Source: AP-15 sp035503615 (GTDB taxonomy: Bacteria > Pseudomonadota > Alphaproteobacteria > ATCC43930 > CGMCC-115725). From it: a stretch of DNA of 64,000 bases. This document shows positions 15,983-24,306 of this stretch, piece by piece. The position numbers were made by a program, and so were the translations under genes. Under the pieces are notes generated by a model that did no database searches, was not told the DNA's origin, and worked only from the letters and a program-made list of their open reading frames with translations. The DNA lies in NCBI GenBank assembly GCA_035503615.1, contig DATJTI010000071.1, forward strand, positions 53,912-117,911, written 5' to 3'. Numbering within the stretch: the first letter of the stretch is position 1; every line of letters starts with the position of its first letter.

Positions 15983-16975
15983 ATGGCTCAGACGACCCAA
16001 ACCAACCGCAAGAAGCTGCTGCTGCCGACGACCTTGGCTCGGGCGGGGTGGGCGATCGTCGAGGCGCGCGAGGATGTCGAGGGCGTGCCCTACCAGACGA
16101 CGGCACCCAAGCCCGAATTGCACAAACTGCTCAAGGATGTCGCCGGAGTGGCGCTGTCGGTGACGCCGTTCAGCGATCCCGAGCTCGATGCCGGTCCCGA
16201 TCTCGAAGTCGTCGCCCGCATCGGGGTCGGCTATGACGCGGTCGATGTGCCGGCGCTGACCCGCCGCCGGATCCCGCTGATGATCGCCGGCACAGCCAAT
16301 TCGGTCAGTGTCGCCGAGGCCGGCGTGTATCTCCTGATGAACCTGGCGCGGCGGGGTGCGGCGATGGATGCGATGGTTCGCGAGGGCCGCTGGCAGGACC
16401 GCTATCTCGAGATGCCGGTCGATCTCTACGGCAAGACCGTCTTGATCATCGGCTTTGGCAAGATCGGCACGCGCTCGGCCAAGCGCTTTGCGGCGATGGA
16501 AATGGAGGTCCTCATCTACGACCCCTACATGTACTCGGAGACGATCCGCGGCATGGGCTACGAGCCGGTCGGCGATCTCGACGCCGCGGTGGCGCGCGCC
16601 GATTTCATCACGATCCATTGCCCCAAGACGCCCGAGACCGTGGGCCTGTTCGACGCGGCCCGGCTGGCGCGCATGAAGCCCACCGCCTTTATCGTCAACA
16701 CCGCGCGCGGCGGCATCATCGACGAACCGGCGCTCTACGACGTGCTGAAAGCAAACCGCATCGCCGGTGCCGCACTCGATGTCTTTGTCGAAGAGCCGAC
16801 CCCCAAGGACAACCCGCTCCTGACGCTGAAAAACTTTGTCGCGGCACCGCATGTTGCCGGGGTCACCCGCGAGGCCGTCGACCGCATGGCGGTCACCACC
16901 GTGCACAACCTCCTGAGCGTGCTCGACGGCAAGCCCAACCGCGAAAACATCGTCAACCGCGAAGTGCTCGGCTGA
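15983..16975 (+). CDS. Hydroxyacid dehydrogenase, phosphoglycerate dehydrogenase-like
   Basis: A 330-residue NAD-dependent D-2-hydroxyacid dehydrogenase. It shows VVARIGVGYDAVDVPALTRR, then IAGTANSVSVAEAGVYLLMNLAR. The nucleotide-binding loop is VLIIGFGKIGTRSAKRFAAM (about residues 153-172). FIVNTARGGIIDEPALYDVL carries the catalytic Arg, AGAALDVFVEEP the Glu, and FVAAPHVAGVTREAVDR the His. It lacks the C-terminal ACT domain of full SerA, so serine biosynthesis is only one option. The ATG at 15983 follows GAGGGA. It is divergent from the toxin operon, and a methyltransferase remnant begins at its stop codon. Confidence 0.88.
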   Translation: MAQTTQTNRKKLLLPTTLARAGWAIVEAREDVEGVPYQTTAPKPELHKLLKDVAGVALSVTPFSDPELDAGPDLEVVARIGVGYDAVDVPALTRRRIPLMIAGTANSVSVAEAGVYLLMNLARRGAAMDAMVREGRWQDRYLEMPVDLYGKTVLIIGFGKIGTRSAKRFAAMEMEVLIYDPYMYSETIRGMGYEPVGDLDAAVARADFITIHCPKTPETVGLFDAARLARMKPTAFIVNTARGGIIDEPALYDVLKANRIAGAALDVFVEEPTPKDNPLLTLKNFVAAPHVAGVTREAVDRMAVTTVHNLLSVLDGKPNRENIVNREVLG

Positions 16976-17252
16976 TGCCAAGGACCTCGAAAGTGCGATC
17001 GATCCCGCCGTCGTCGAGCGCGAGAAGGCCGCGGTCGGCGTGCTGACCTCGCTCGCCCTGCCGACCCGGGCGATGGAGCGCGAGGCGGCTGCCGCCGGGC
17101 TGTTCGAGGGGCCGTTCGAGGCGGTGCCGCGGAGCATCACCTTGGCCGAGTTGTTCCAGGGCCGGCGGCCGCGCATCCCCCGCATCGATGCCGCCGCCAC
17201 GTTCCGCACCGCTTCGCGCGAGCCGACCGCGACCCAGCACCGGCTTCTCTGA
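16974..17252 (+). pseudogene. 3' remnant of a site-specific DNA methyltransferase gene
   Basis: A 92-codon frame opens inside the stop codon of the dehydrogenase gene and has no start of its own at its beginning. The peptide contains EREKAAVGVLTSLALPTRAM, EREAAAAGLFEGP, ITLAELFQGRRPRIP and ends FRTASREPTATQHRLL. This order matches the C-terminus of a family of site-specific DNA methyltransferases (typically EKAAIGVxITLxxPTxxM, AAAAGxYxxP, LxxxELLxGKRxxxP, terminal xFKKA...xxLL). The catalytic domains are absent, so this is a dead fragment left after a deletion. It could be translated from the ATG at 17076 or not at all. Confidence 0.65.
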
Positions 17253-17391
17253 TCGACATCGCCTGCGCCGGCAGCGCCCCCCGCAATGGCATATGCGTGC
17301 CGTATCGGCGGCGGAGGGATGGCGCCGCGGTCCTGCGCCTAAGACCACGGGTGCGCCGTTGCGGCGAAGCTGTTGGGGCTCGGATCAAGCG

Positions 17392-18990
17392 ATGCATGCT
17401 CTCGCCGCGATGACGCTCGGCCTGCGCCGCCGCCTTGCGGCGATGGTTGGCGCCCCGCCCGATTGGGCAGCACCGCTGGCGATCGGGTTGCTGGCACTGG
17501 CATTGCGGCTCCATGGCCTTGGCGACAAGCCGTTCTGGCTTGACGAGGTGGCGAGTTTGCGGCGGGCGACGGCGAGCCTGCACGATCTCGTCGCCGATTC
17601 GCTGCGCAACAACCATTATCCGAGCTATTTTCTGCTGCTGTGGCTGGTCGCCAAGCTCGGCACGTCGCAGTGGCTGCTGCGCCTGCCGTCGGCGGTGTTC
17701 GGCGCGATCGGTGCCGCCTTGACCTGCATGATCGGCGATCGCGCGGTGGGCCGGCGCGGCGGATTGATTGCCGGATTGTTGCTGGCGGTCTCGCCGTTCG
17801 CGGTCCAGTTCGGCCAGGAGGCGCGCTCCTACACGCTCGCCACCTGCCTGATCCTGGTCGCCCTCTTCGGGCTGGTGCAGCTCGCCAAGGAGCCGGAGGC
17901 GGCGGCGCTATCCTGGCGCCGGCAGGACGCGTTGCGCGGCGCATGGCTCGCCTACGGGCTCGGCACCGCGGCGGCACTCAACGTGCTCAACGTCGCCGTG
18001 CCGTGGCTCGTTGCCGCCAACCTCGGCGCCGCCGCGATCCTCCGGCAGGCCCGCGGCAGCAGGCTCGGGTTTCTGCGCAATTGGGGGCTGGCGCAGGCGC
18101 TGATCCTCGCCGCCTGGCTGCCCTCGATCATCTGGGTCTATTTCGCCAGCAAGGGGGCGGTGCTCGACGGCGCCGGCTGGGCGCCGCCGCTCGGCGCCGG
18201 GTCGATCTGGTCGACCTTGGCGCCGGTCTACCTGCTGCGCATATCGCGCTTCATCACCTTCGGCATGATGCCGGCCGCGATCCCGGGGCTGGCGATCGCG
18301 GTCGCGATCATCGCAGCACTGGGCGCGTGGCGGCTGCGGCGTGTGCCGGCGATGCTGGTCGTGCTCGGCAGTGCGGCTCTGCTGGTGCCGATCGCTCTTC
18401 TCATCGTCTCACTCTACGTGCCGGTGCTGGTGTCGCGCTATTTCGCATGGAGTGCCGCCCCCTTCTTCATCCTGGTCGGGGCCGGCATCGGAATGCTCGG
18501 CGCGCGCCGCTTCGCGGTGGCGGCGGCGGCGCTCATGGCGGCCTGCCTCGTCAACCTCTACCCCTATTACGGCGACGAGACCAAGCCGCGCTGGGACCTG
18601 CTGGCGGCGCAGCTGGCGGCGGCGGTCCAGCCGGGCGATGTCGTGCTGGTCGACAGCTATTATTCCTATTCGGTCTTATCGGTGTTTGCCGCGCGGGCCG
18701 GGCTCACCGATCGCGGCGTCAGCATGACCTGGGACCCGGCAAAAGCCTTCGGGCAGGCGCCCGGCCATGATCTCTGGGCGGTCTATGGGCGCGCCGGACA
18801 GGCCAGCAAGAAGCAATCCTCGGCCAGCTACCGCAAGACGCTCGCCCCGCTCGGCCACCCGGTTATGCAGCGCCAGGTCGGGCGCTATATCGAGCTGTGG
18901 CAATTCCGGGAGCCGAGCGGCGCGGAACCGGTGGCAGCGGCACCGCCGCAGCACCCGCAGGGCCTCGCCGCCGACAGCCCCCAACCCTAA
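17392..18990 (+). CDS. GT39/ArnT-like membrane glycosyltransferase
   Basis: A 532-residue polytopic inner-membrane protein with about ten hydrophobic helices. Near the N-terminus FWLDEVASLRRA carries the Asp-Glu pair typical of GT-C lipid-linked sugar transferases. NNHYPSYFLLLWLVAKLG and LRLPSAVFGAIGAALTCM follow, then SPFAVQFGQEARSYTLAT, a motif common to the PMT_2/ArnT group. The C-terminal 100 residues are soluble and presumably periplasmic. It would transfer a sugar from a polyprenyl-phosphate donor to an unknown acceptor. The ATG at 17392 is chosen because the open frame further upstream overlaps the methyltransferase remnant. Confidence 0.75.
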   Translation: MHALAAMTLGLRRRLAAMVGAPPDWAAPLAIGLLALALRLHGLGDKPFWLDEVASLRRATASLHDLVADSLRNNHYPSYFLLLWLVAKLGTSQWLLRLPSAVFGAIGAALTCMIGDRAVGRRGGLIAGLLLAVSPFAVQFGQEARSYTLATCLILVALFGLVQLAKEPEAAALSWRRQDALRGAWLAYGLGTAAALNVLNVAVPWLVAANLGAAAILRQARGSRLGFLRNWGLAQALILAAWLPSIIWVYFASKGAVLDGAGWAPPLGAGSIWSTLAPVYLLRISRFITFGMMPAAIPGLAIAVAIIAALGAWRLRRVPAMLVVLGSAALLVPIALLIVSLYVPVLVSRYFAWSAAPFFILVGAGIGMLGARRFAVAAAALMAACLVNLYPYYGDETKPRWDLLAAQLAAAVQPGDVVLVDSYYSYSVLSVFAARAGLTDRGVSMTWDPAKAFGQAPGHDLWAVYGRAGQASKKQSSASYRKTLAPLGHPVMQRQVGRYIELWQFREPSGAEPVAAAPPQHPQGLAADSPQP

Positions 18991-19038
18991 CGCAAAGCGC
19001 CGGCGCTGCCCTGATGATGAGCGACGCCGCGAGCGCGG

Positions 19039-19617
19039 TCAGCTTTCCGCCGGCGCCGGCTCTTCGCTGTCGGCAGCGGCTCCCTCCTCCGGCGGCATTC
19101 TGGCGCGCGCCCGGCGCACCGCCGCTTCGAGCTCGTCGAGCGTGCACAGCCCGACCCCGACCGGATGGCGCGGCTTGATGTTGGCACTGTTCCAATGGGT
19201 ACGGTCGCGGACCGCGGCGATCGTCGGCTTGGTCGTGCCGATCAGCTTCGAGATCTGCGCGTCCGACAATTCGGGATGGCTCTTCAACAGAAAGGCGATC
19301 GCATCGGGTTTGTCCTGGCGCTTGGCGATCGGCGTATAGCGCGGGCCCTTGTGCCGGATCGCCTGCACCGGCAGCGCCTGCGGCGACAGCACCAGCCGCG
19401 CGGCGGGATCGGCCTGGCAGCGCTCGATCTCGGCAACGGTGGTCTGGCCGTTCGCCACCGGGTCGAGACCCTGCATCTGGTTGGCCACCTCGCCATCGGC
19501 GATCGCCTGGATCTCGAGGCTGTGCAGCCCGCAGAAATCGGCAATCTGCTCGAAGGTCAGCGACGTGTTTTCGACCAGCCATACGGCGGTCGCCTTTGGC
19601 ATCAACGGAGCGGACAT
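19039..19617 (-). CDS. trcR: TrcR-type cell cycle transcriptional regulator (DUF1013)
   Basis: A 192-residue protein that is a strong match to the alphaproteobacterial DUF1013 family. It opens MSAPLMPKATAVWLVENTSL, then LTFEQIADFCGLHSLEIQAI (helix-turn-helix-like), ADGEVANQMQGLDPVANGQ, KGPRYTPIAKRQDKPDAIAF and LSDAQISKLIGTTKPTI, then RTHWNSANIKPRHPVGVGLC. The founding member regulates cell-cycle genes in Caulobacter. The ATG at 19617 is preferred over 19650 because the family starts at this Met. The last 30 residues are acidic and Ala/Pro/Glu-rich. The DUF1192 gene is divergent, 126 nt away. Confidence 0.93.
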   Translation of the reverse strand: MSAPLMPKATAVWLVENTSLTFEQIADFCGLHSLEIQAIADGEVANQMQGLDPVANGQTTVAEIERCQADPAARLVLSPQALPVQAIRHKGPRYTPIAKRQDKPDAIAFLLKSHPELSDAQISKLIGTTKPTIAAVRDRTHWNSANIKPRHPVGVGLCTLDELEAAVRRARARMPPEEGAAADSEEPAPAES

Positions 19618-19743
19618 GGCGGGTCCCGATTTTCGATCCGGCGCAGGCACCGCGACACTGCTGCCCGGGCGAGCGCAAAACTGTGGACGACTATATAGTC
19701 CCTTGCAGGATCGAGGGAAGACGGTGCAGGGACGGCAGATGTG

Positions 19744-19926
19744 ATGGACGAAGCCGAATTCGAGCCGCGCCGCAGGCCGGCCCAGCCGAAGGATCTGAGC
19801 CTCTTAGGGATCGCCGAGCTCGAAGCCTATATTGCCGAGCTCGAAACCGAGATCGCCCGCACCCGCGCCGAGATCGCGCTGAAGCGCGGCCAGCGCCACG
19901 GCGCCGAGGCCCTGTTCAAGCGCTGA
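19744..19926 (+). CDS. DUF1192 small coiled-coil protein
   Basis: A 60-residue acidic/basic coiled-coil protein. DLSLLGIAELEAYIAELETE continues as IARTRAEIALKRGQR and ends GAEALFKR, matching the DUF1192 family of alphaproteobacteria in length and motif order. Role unknown. The ATG at 19744 is used, with a GTG one codon before. It is divergent from trcR. A 16-bp triplication starts within its stop codon. Confidence 0.85.
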   Translation: MDEAEFEPRRRPAQPKDLSLLGIAELEAYIAELETEIARTRAEIALKRGQRHGAEALFKR

Positions 19927-19972
19927 CCGGTTCGGGCGCCGACCGGTTCGGGCGCCGACCGGTTCGGGCGCC
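19925..19972 (+). repeat. 16-bp direct repeat, three copies, starting in a stop codon
   Basis: Three perfect copies of GACCGGTTCGGGCGCC, the first beginning with the last two bases of the DUF1192 stop TGA. Perfect identity suggests a recent or still unstable expansion. Confidence 0.92.
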
Positions 19973-20047
19973 GAGGTGCCCGGCAGGTGCAGTTGATACC
20001 GGGTGGCGCGATCGCGACATCAGGATGATCAACTGCGGGGATCCGAT

Positions 20048-21074
20048 ATGGCGAAGATGCGCGCGGTCGAGGTGCGGCAGCCGGGCGGGCCGCTCGAACT
20101 CGTCGAGCGGGACATCAGGGAGCCCGGCCCCGGCACGGTCCGGATCAAGGTCGAGGCGTGCGGCATCTGCCACAGCGACAGCTGCACCAAGGATGGATTG
20201 TGGCCTGGCCTCCAATATCCGCGGGTGCCGGGCCACGAGGTGATCGGCCGCGTCGATAAAGTCGGCGCCAATGTTGCGCGCTGGACGGCGGGGCAACGGA
20301 TCGGGGTCGGCTGGCATGGCGGCTTGCGGCTATTGCGGCTATTGCGATGCCTGCAGGCACGGCGACGCCTTTGCCTGCGAAACCGAAACCCTGGTGACCG
20401 GCATCACTTCCGATGGCGGTTACGCCGATTACATGATCGCCCCGGCGACGGCGCTGGCGGCGGTTCCCGACGAATTATCGTCAATCGAGGCGGCGCCGCT
20501 GATGTGCGCCGGGATCACGACCTTCAACGCGCTGCGTCATAGCGGCGCCCGGCCGGGCGAGGTGGTCGCCGTGATCGGTCTCGGCGGGCTCGGCCATCTC
20601 GCTGTGCAATTCGCGGCAAAGCTCGGCTTCCGCACCGTCGCGATCGCCCGCGGCGCCGACAAGGCGCCGCTCGCCCAGCGCCTCGGCGCGCATCACTATA
20701 TCGACAACGCGGCCGAGGATCCGGCGGCGGCATTGCAAAGGCTCGGCGGCGCCAAGGCAATCCTCGCCACGGTCACCAGCGCCGAGGCGATGAACTCGGT
20801 GCAGGGCGGGCTCGCGCTCAACGGCACGCTGCTGGTGATCGGCGCGGTGGACCGGCTCGCCGTTGATGCATTGGAGCTGCTGCGCGGCAGGCGGTCGATC
20901 AAGGGCTGGTATTCCGGCACCGCGACCGATTCGGAAGACACCTTGGCGTTCAGCGCGCTCGCCGGGGTGCGCCCGATGAACGAAATCTTCCCGCTCGAAC
21001 GCGCTGCCGAGGCTTACGAACGCATGCTGAGCGGCAAGGCGCGGTTTCGCGTCGTGCTGACCACCGCGGCCTGA
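20048..21074 (+). pseudogene. Zinc-dependent alcohol dehydrogenase with a frameshift
   Basis: Two overlapping frames together encode one full-length medium-chain alcohol dehydrogenase. The first (from ATG 20048) has the catalytic zinc Cys in CGICHSDSCTKDG and PGHEVIGRV. It runs out of family similarity after GQRIGVGWHGG at about 20323. The second frame resumes at once with CGYCGYCDACRHGDAFAC (structural zinc Cys), VIGLGGLGHLAVQFAAKLG (NAD-binding loop) and the C-terminus to 21074. The shift coincides with a tandem 9-bp duplication TTGCGGCTA at 20324-20341. Either the gene is inactive in this strain or the sequence has an indel error. A part-protein from the second frame would lack the catalytic zinc site. 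Confidence 0.82.
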
Positions 21075-21118
21075 CCCGCCCGCACCCTTGCTGGCCATGG
21101 CCTGCTGCGGACCCGGCC

Positions 21119-21156
21119 GACGCTCCCGTTACAGGCCGCCGCTCCCGTTACAGGCC
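21119..21156 (-). repeat. 19-bp direct repeat, two copies, covering a stop codon
   Basis: GRCGCTCCCGTTACAGGCC occurs at 21119-21137 and 21138-21156. The second copy contains the stop (TAA on the minus strand) and last codons of the SDR gene. The first is the duplicate lying just downstream of the gene. Confidence 0.8.
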
Positions 21157-21915
21157 GACGCTGTTCTGCATGATCCCGCCATCGACAAAGAGGGTGGTCG
21201 CGGCGAGATAGCTGGCGCCGGCGCCGGCGACAAAGCCGACCACCTTGGCGATCTCTTCCGGACGAGCCATGCGCCCGAGCGGGATGGCGTTGTTCAACTG
21301 CGCGAGCTTTGCCGGATCGTTCATCGTGGCGAGGTTGATCGGCGTTGCCACCGCACCCGGTCCCACGCCGACCACGAGGATGTTGTGCCGGGCGAGTTCG
21401 ACACCCGCCGTGCGCGTCAGCATGCGCATGCCGCCCTTGGACAGGCAATACGGCGTGTTGCCCGGCATCGGCCAGTCCTCATGCACCGAAGTGATGTTGA
21501 TGATGCGCCCGCCGCCACCCTGTTTGAGCATCTCTTTGGCGGCGATCTGGGTGCCGAAAAAGGCGCTCTTGAGGTTGACCGACAACACCTTGTCATATTG
21601 CTCCTCGGTGGTGTCGAGGATCGAGCTGCGGGTTTCGACGCCGGCATTGTTGACCATGATGTCGAGCCGCCCGAACGCGCCCACCGTCTCATCCACCAGC
21701 CGCTGCAGATCGCTCAGCCGGCTGGCGTCGGCGTCGATGGCAATCGACCGGTCACCGAGCTTGGCGACCTCTCGTTCGAGCGCATCGGCCGCCTCCGGGT
21801 GACAGACATAGTCGATCGCGACCGCGGCGCGCAGCCGCGCGAGTTCGAGCACGATCGCCTGGCCGATCCCACTGTTGCCGCCCGTCACGATCGCGACCTT
21901 GCCGTCCAATGACAC
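21148..21915 (-). CDS. SDR family oxidoreductase
   Basis: A 255-residue classical short-chain dehydrogenase. The cofactor loop is VAIVTGGNSGIGQAIVLELA (about residues 6-25). DIMVNNAG is followed by INITSVHEDW with the catalytic Ser, and YCLSKGGM carries the Tyr-x3-Lys pair. GPGAVATPIN and a C-terminal ATTLFVDGGI complete the fold. It resembles glucose 1-dehydrogenase-like members, but substrate is unknown. The start is GTG at 21915 with GGAGGT 5 nt upstream, a decisive ribosome site. A longer frame to 21951 is rejected. Convergent with the broken alcohol dehydrogenase. Confidence 0.9.
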   Translation of the reverse strand: MSLDGKVAIVTGGNSGIGQAIVLELARLRAAVAIDYVCHPEAADALEREVAKLGDRSIAIDADASRLSDLQRLVDETVGAFGRLDIMVNNAGVETRSSILDTTEEQYDKVLSVNLKSAFFGTQIAAKEMLKQGGGGRIINITSVHEDWPMPGNTPYCLSKGGMRMLTRTAGVELARHNILVVGVGPGAVATPINLATMNDPAKLAQLNNAIPLGRMARPEEIAKVVGFVAGAGASYLAATTLFVDGGIMQNSVGL

Positions 21916-21990
21916 TGTTGACCTCCGTGGCTGCCGGCGCCCCGCGATCATGGCGAAGCACGGCCCGCGAGGAAAGGACGGCGCGCCCGG

Positions 21991-22752
21991 CTACCGGATC
22001 GAGGGACGTGGCTGTGGATCGCGTGCCAGCCGGCGCACGATCTCGATCAGCTCGTTGTGCGCAGGGCTCGCCAGATCGCTGAACTCGGCAATCGAATGGG
22101 CATCGGCGAGCTGGCTCAGCCGGACCAGTTCCAAGATCCGCTGGCGCCGGTTCAGCGGCAGTTCGGCGGGCCGACTGGTGCACAGGATGTGGCCGAGTTC
22201 GCCCTCTCCGAAGAGGTGATTGATCTCGCTTGCCGTCACGTAAACGAGGAACAGCACCGCGATCCAGATCTGGATCGCGGCAAAGCGATCCCAGGAAAAC
22301 GTTGCCACCATATGTGGCAGAAAGCTGCCCAGCGGATGATGTTCGACAAGCCAATACTTGATAAAATGTTCAAGCAGACGGGCCACGAACACGACTGCCC
22401 AATAGAATACGGTCTTGAACAGGATCGGCCGGAGCAGCGGTGCACGATCATAGCGGCGCAGCGTGTGCATTGCATTGGCGACCAGCACCGCCTTGCCGAC
22501 GACGAGGGCTGCCCCGGTCGCCAGCAGGAAACTGGCAAATTGCGCATGGTAATCGGCGAGCAGCAGATTTGTGGTCAGCACAATCAGGTTGAAGCCGACA
22601 AAAAAGAAGATGAAGGGGGGCAGCATTTCACGCAGCTCGCGCAGCACGAACCCGCCGGCCCGACGCGCCGGCCCGGCGGGATTTCCATCCGGGGCGCTGC
22701 CGATTTGCGGATGCACAAGGCGGTCAGGGGCCAGAACAGGCATGCCTTTCAT
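21991..22752 (-). CDS. Membrane protein of unknown function
   Basis: A 253-residue protein that I do not recognise by name. A cytoplasmic start (MKGMPVLAPDRLVHPQIGS) is followed by three or four hydrophobic helices: PFIFFFVGFNLIVLTTNLLL, FASFLLATGAALVVGKAVLV, LFKTVFYWAVVFVARLLEHF and AIQIWIAVLFLVYVTASEI. A soluble tail of about 65 residues follows (RRQRILELVRLSQLADAHSI). The ATG at 22752 has AGGAGAG upstream, which rules out the longer open frame to 22977. Same strand as the SDR gene, 75 nt upstream of it. Confidence 0.65.
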   Translation of the reverse strand: MKGMPVLAPDRLVHPQIGSAPDGNPAGPARRAGGFVLRELREMLPPFIFFFVGFNLIVLTTNLLLADYHAQFASFLLATGAALVVGKAVLVANAMHTLRRYDRAPLLRPILFKTVFYWAVVFVARLLEHFIKYWLVEHHPLGSFLPHMVATFSWDRFAAIQIWIAVLFLVYVTASEINHLFGEGELGHILCTSRPAELPLNRRQRILELVRLSQLADAHSIAEFSDLASPAHNELIEIVRRLARDPQPRPSIR

Positions 22753-23179
22753 CTGCTCTCTCCTGCGTTTCGCAACCGCACCCCGAATTGCTGCATGACC
22801 CTGCTCGGCCCGAGGCCGGCTGCACCACCCGTTCGCGGTGCACCCGTTCGCGGTGATGGGCGCATCTGCAGCCGCCTCATCGGTCGAACAACGTATCGGC
22901 CCGCGCGCCGGCATCGGCGCGGTGTGGTTCGGCACCAGACCACCCGGCCATTGCCGCAAGCGTCGACCGGCAGTCAATATTCGACGCGCCGCCCGCGCCG
23001 AGCCTTACCGAGCGAGAGGATGCACCGCTATCCGAATTCGGCAAATGTGCGGCGGCAGCAAACGGCGCTGACCCGCGCGACAGGAGGCTTTCGATCGGTC
23101 CCGGTTCCGCCCTTTCCCCGCCGCGGGGAGAGGACGGAACCGCACCGCCGGCTCAGCCGAGATGCTGCTCGAAACAGGG
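22753..23179. other. 427-bp gap: no gene, one hairpin and two duplications
   Basis: No credible coding frame. It contains a 15-bp direct duplication (ACCCGTTCGCGGTGM, 22827-22856) and a long inverted repeat at 23102-23142. The outer arms of that repeat are CGGTTCCG/CGGAACCG and the inner arms CCTTTCCCC/GGGGAGAGG-like. A diverged copy (23153-23179) of the 3' end of the neighbouring hydrolase gene is also present. The hairpin could stop transcription of the hydrolase gene, which ends at 23180 on the minus strand. Confidence 0.5.
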
Positions 23180-24031
23180 CTAGCCGAGATGCTTTTTGAA
23201 GAAGGCGACAACCGGGTCGTAGGACGTGTTCGACTGGCGCTTCTCAGCGTCGATATAGACGATCTCGATATCACCGCCGGCGTTGCGGTAGTTCGAGATG
23301 AACCGCTCGGGTTCGTTGCCGGGGAAGCTCGAATCATCGTCGTGATAATCGTGCACGATGTCGGGCCGGCCCTGGACCCACAGCGCCGGCGGCATCACGA
23401 CCTTCTCGCCGCGTTCGAGGATCAGCATCGGGTTGCCCTCGCTCATCGCGGCTTCGGTCTTCCAGTAGCGGTCGTGCTTTTCCTTCATGCCGATCGAGAA
23501 GGCCGGCGGGTTCGGCGTCTTCGCCGCCTTTTGCGCATGGCGGTAGCGTGACAGCGGGTTGATGACCGGCCACGACATCGCTACCGCCTGCACCGTCGCA
23601 TCGACCGCCGGCGAGCCCGACGGCAGCGGCACCGAGGCGTAGCGCCGATCATTGGGACGCATCGCCACCAGCATCGCCAGATGCCCGCCGCTCGACGTCC
23701 CCGCGGTGCCGATCCGCGCCGGATCGACCTTGAGCCCGCTTGCATGCGCCTTGACCCAGCGGATCGCATAGTTGATGTCGGCGAGCGAGGTCGGGTAGCC
23801 ATCCTCATTGTGGCGGAACTCGAGCGAGGCGGCGAGGATGCCGTTCTTCGCCAGGGCTTCGTCGAGACCTTGGGTCCCGGTCAGATCGCCGCTGGTCCAG
23901 GCGCCGCCATGCAGGTCGATGACCGCCGGGAACGGCCCGTCGCCCTTGGGCTTGTAGAGCCGGGCGACGAGCCTCTTGTCACCATGGCGCAGATATTCGA
24001 CATCTTCGGTCGTGATTTCGTAGCTCGGCAT
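23180..24031 (-). CDS. Alpha/beta hydrolase (esterase/lipase type)
   Basis: A 283-residue soluble hydrolase. PAVIDLHGGAWTSGD carries the HGG oxyanion motif (about residues 36-50). GTAGTSSGGHLAMLVAM carries the nucleophile elbow G-T-S-S-G with the central Ser. A late PPALWVQGRPDIVHDYH segment supplies the probable acidic residue. Layout fits the hormone-sensitive-lipase-like group of carboxylesterases, substrate unknown. The ATG at 24031 has GGGAGGG with 7 nt spacing. The ATG at 24037 lies too close to that site. The C-terminal FFKKHLG is mirrored by a diverged duplicate (FEQHLG plus stop) just downstream. Confidence 0.85.
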   Translation of the reverse strand: MPSYEITTEDVEYLRHGDKRLVARLYKPKGDGPFPAVIDLHGGAWTSGDLTGTQGLDEALAKNGILAASLEFRHNEDGYPTSLADINYAIRWVKAHASGLKVDPARIGTAGTSSGGHLAMLVAMRPNDRRYASVPLPSGSPAVDATVQAVAMSWPVINPLSRYRHAQKAAKTPNPPAFSIGMKEKHDRYWKTEAAMSEGNPMLILERGEKVVMPPALWVQGRPDIVHDYHDDDSSFPGNEPERFISNYRNAGGDIEIVYIDAEKRQSNTSYDPVVAFFKKHLG

Positions 24032-24157
24032 TGTCATTCCCTCCCGGGGCTGCGGCCGCGGCACATCGGCAAGGGTTTCCGAACCCCGCGGCCAAGGTGC
24101 GCCAGCCTACTCGCTCGAAGCGGTCCGGGAAAGGCGGTGCACGGCAAGGGATGGGCA

Positions 24158-24306
24158 ATGACGAACAGGGCGGCAAGCGTCGTGCTCGCGGAGCCGGCGA
24201 TGGTGCGCGATCCGGTCTGCGGCATGGCGGCCGATCCGGCTGCATTGCCGTAGAGCGCCGAGCATGCCGGGCACACTTATCATTTCTCCAGAAGCGACTG
24301 CCGCAG
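24158..24306 (+). pseudogene. Decayed YHS metal-binding domain, former N-terminus of the P-ATPase
   Basis: From ATG 24158 one frame reads MTNRAASVVLAEPAMVRDPV, CGMAADPAALP, then TAG, then SAEHAGHTYHFSRSDC. Apart from the stop (at a position where Tyr, TAC, would fit) and a Cys-to-Ser change, this is a YHS domain of the kind that precedes the CPMHP module in copper P-ATPases. The CPMHP module and the rest of the pump follow in a different frame. So at least a nonsense change and a frameshift separate the two parts. The pump frame overlaps this remnant from 24264. Confidence 0.7.

Noticed and set aside
15776..17209. Upstream extension of the antitoxin-like frame to 691 codons
   Set aside because: The extension is antisense to the dehydrogenase gene. 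The ATG at 15775 has a ribosome site and sits just below a good promoter.
14686..17252. A complete restriction-modification or defence island
   Set aside because: Only a toxin-antitoxin-like pair and a dead methyltransferase tail are present. No nuclease, helicase or specificity subunit is encoded here.
24038..24157. A separate small gene upstream of the YHS remnant
   Set aside because: No start with a ribosome site and no family motif. The sequence is the leader of the former pump gene.
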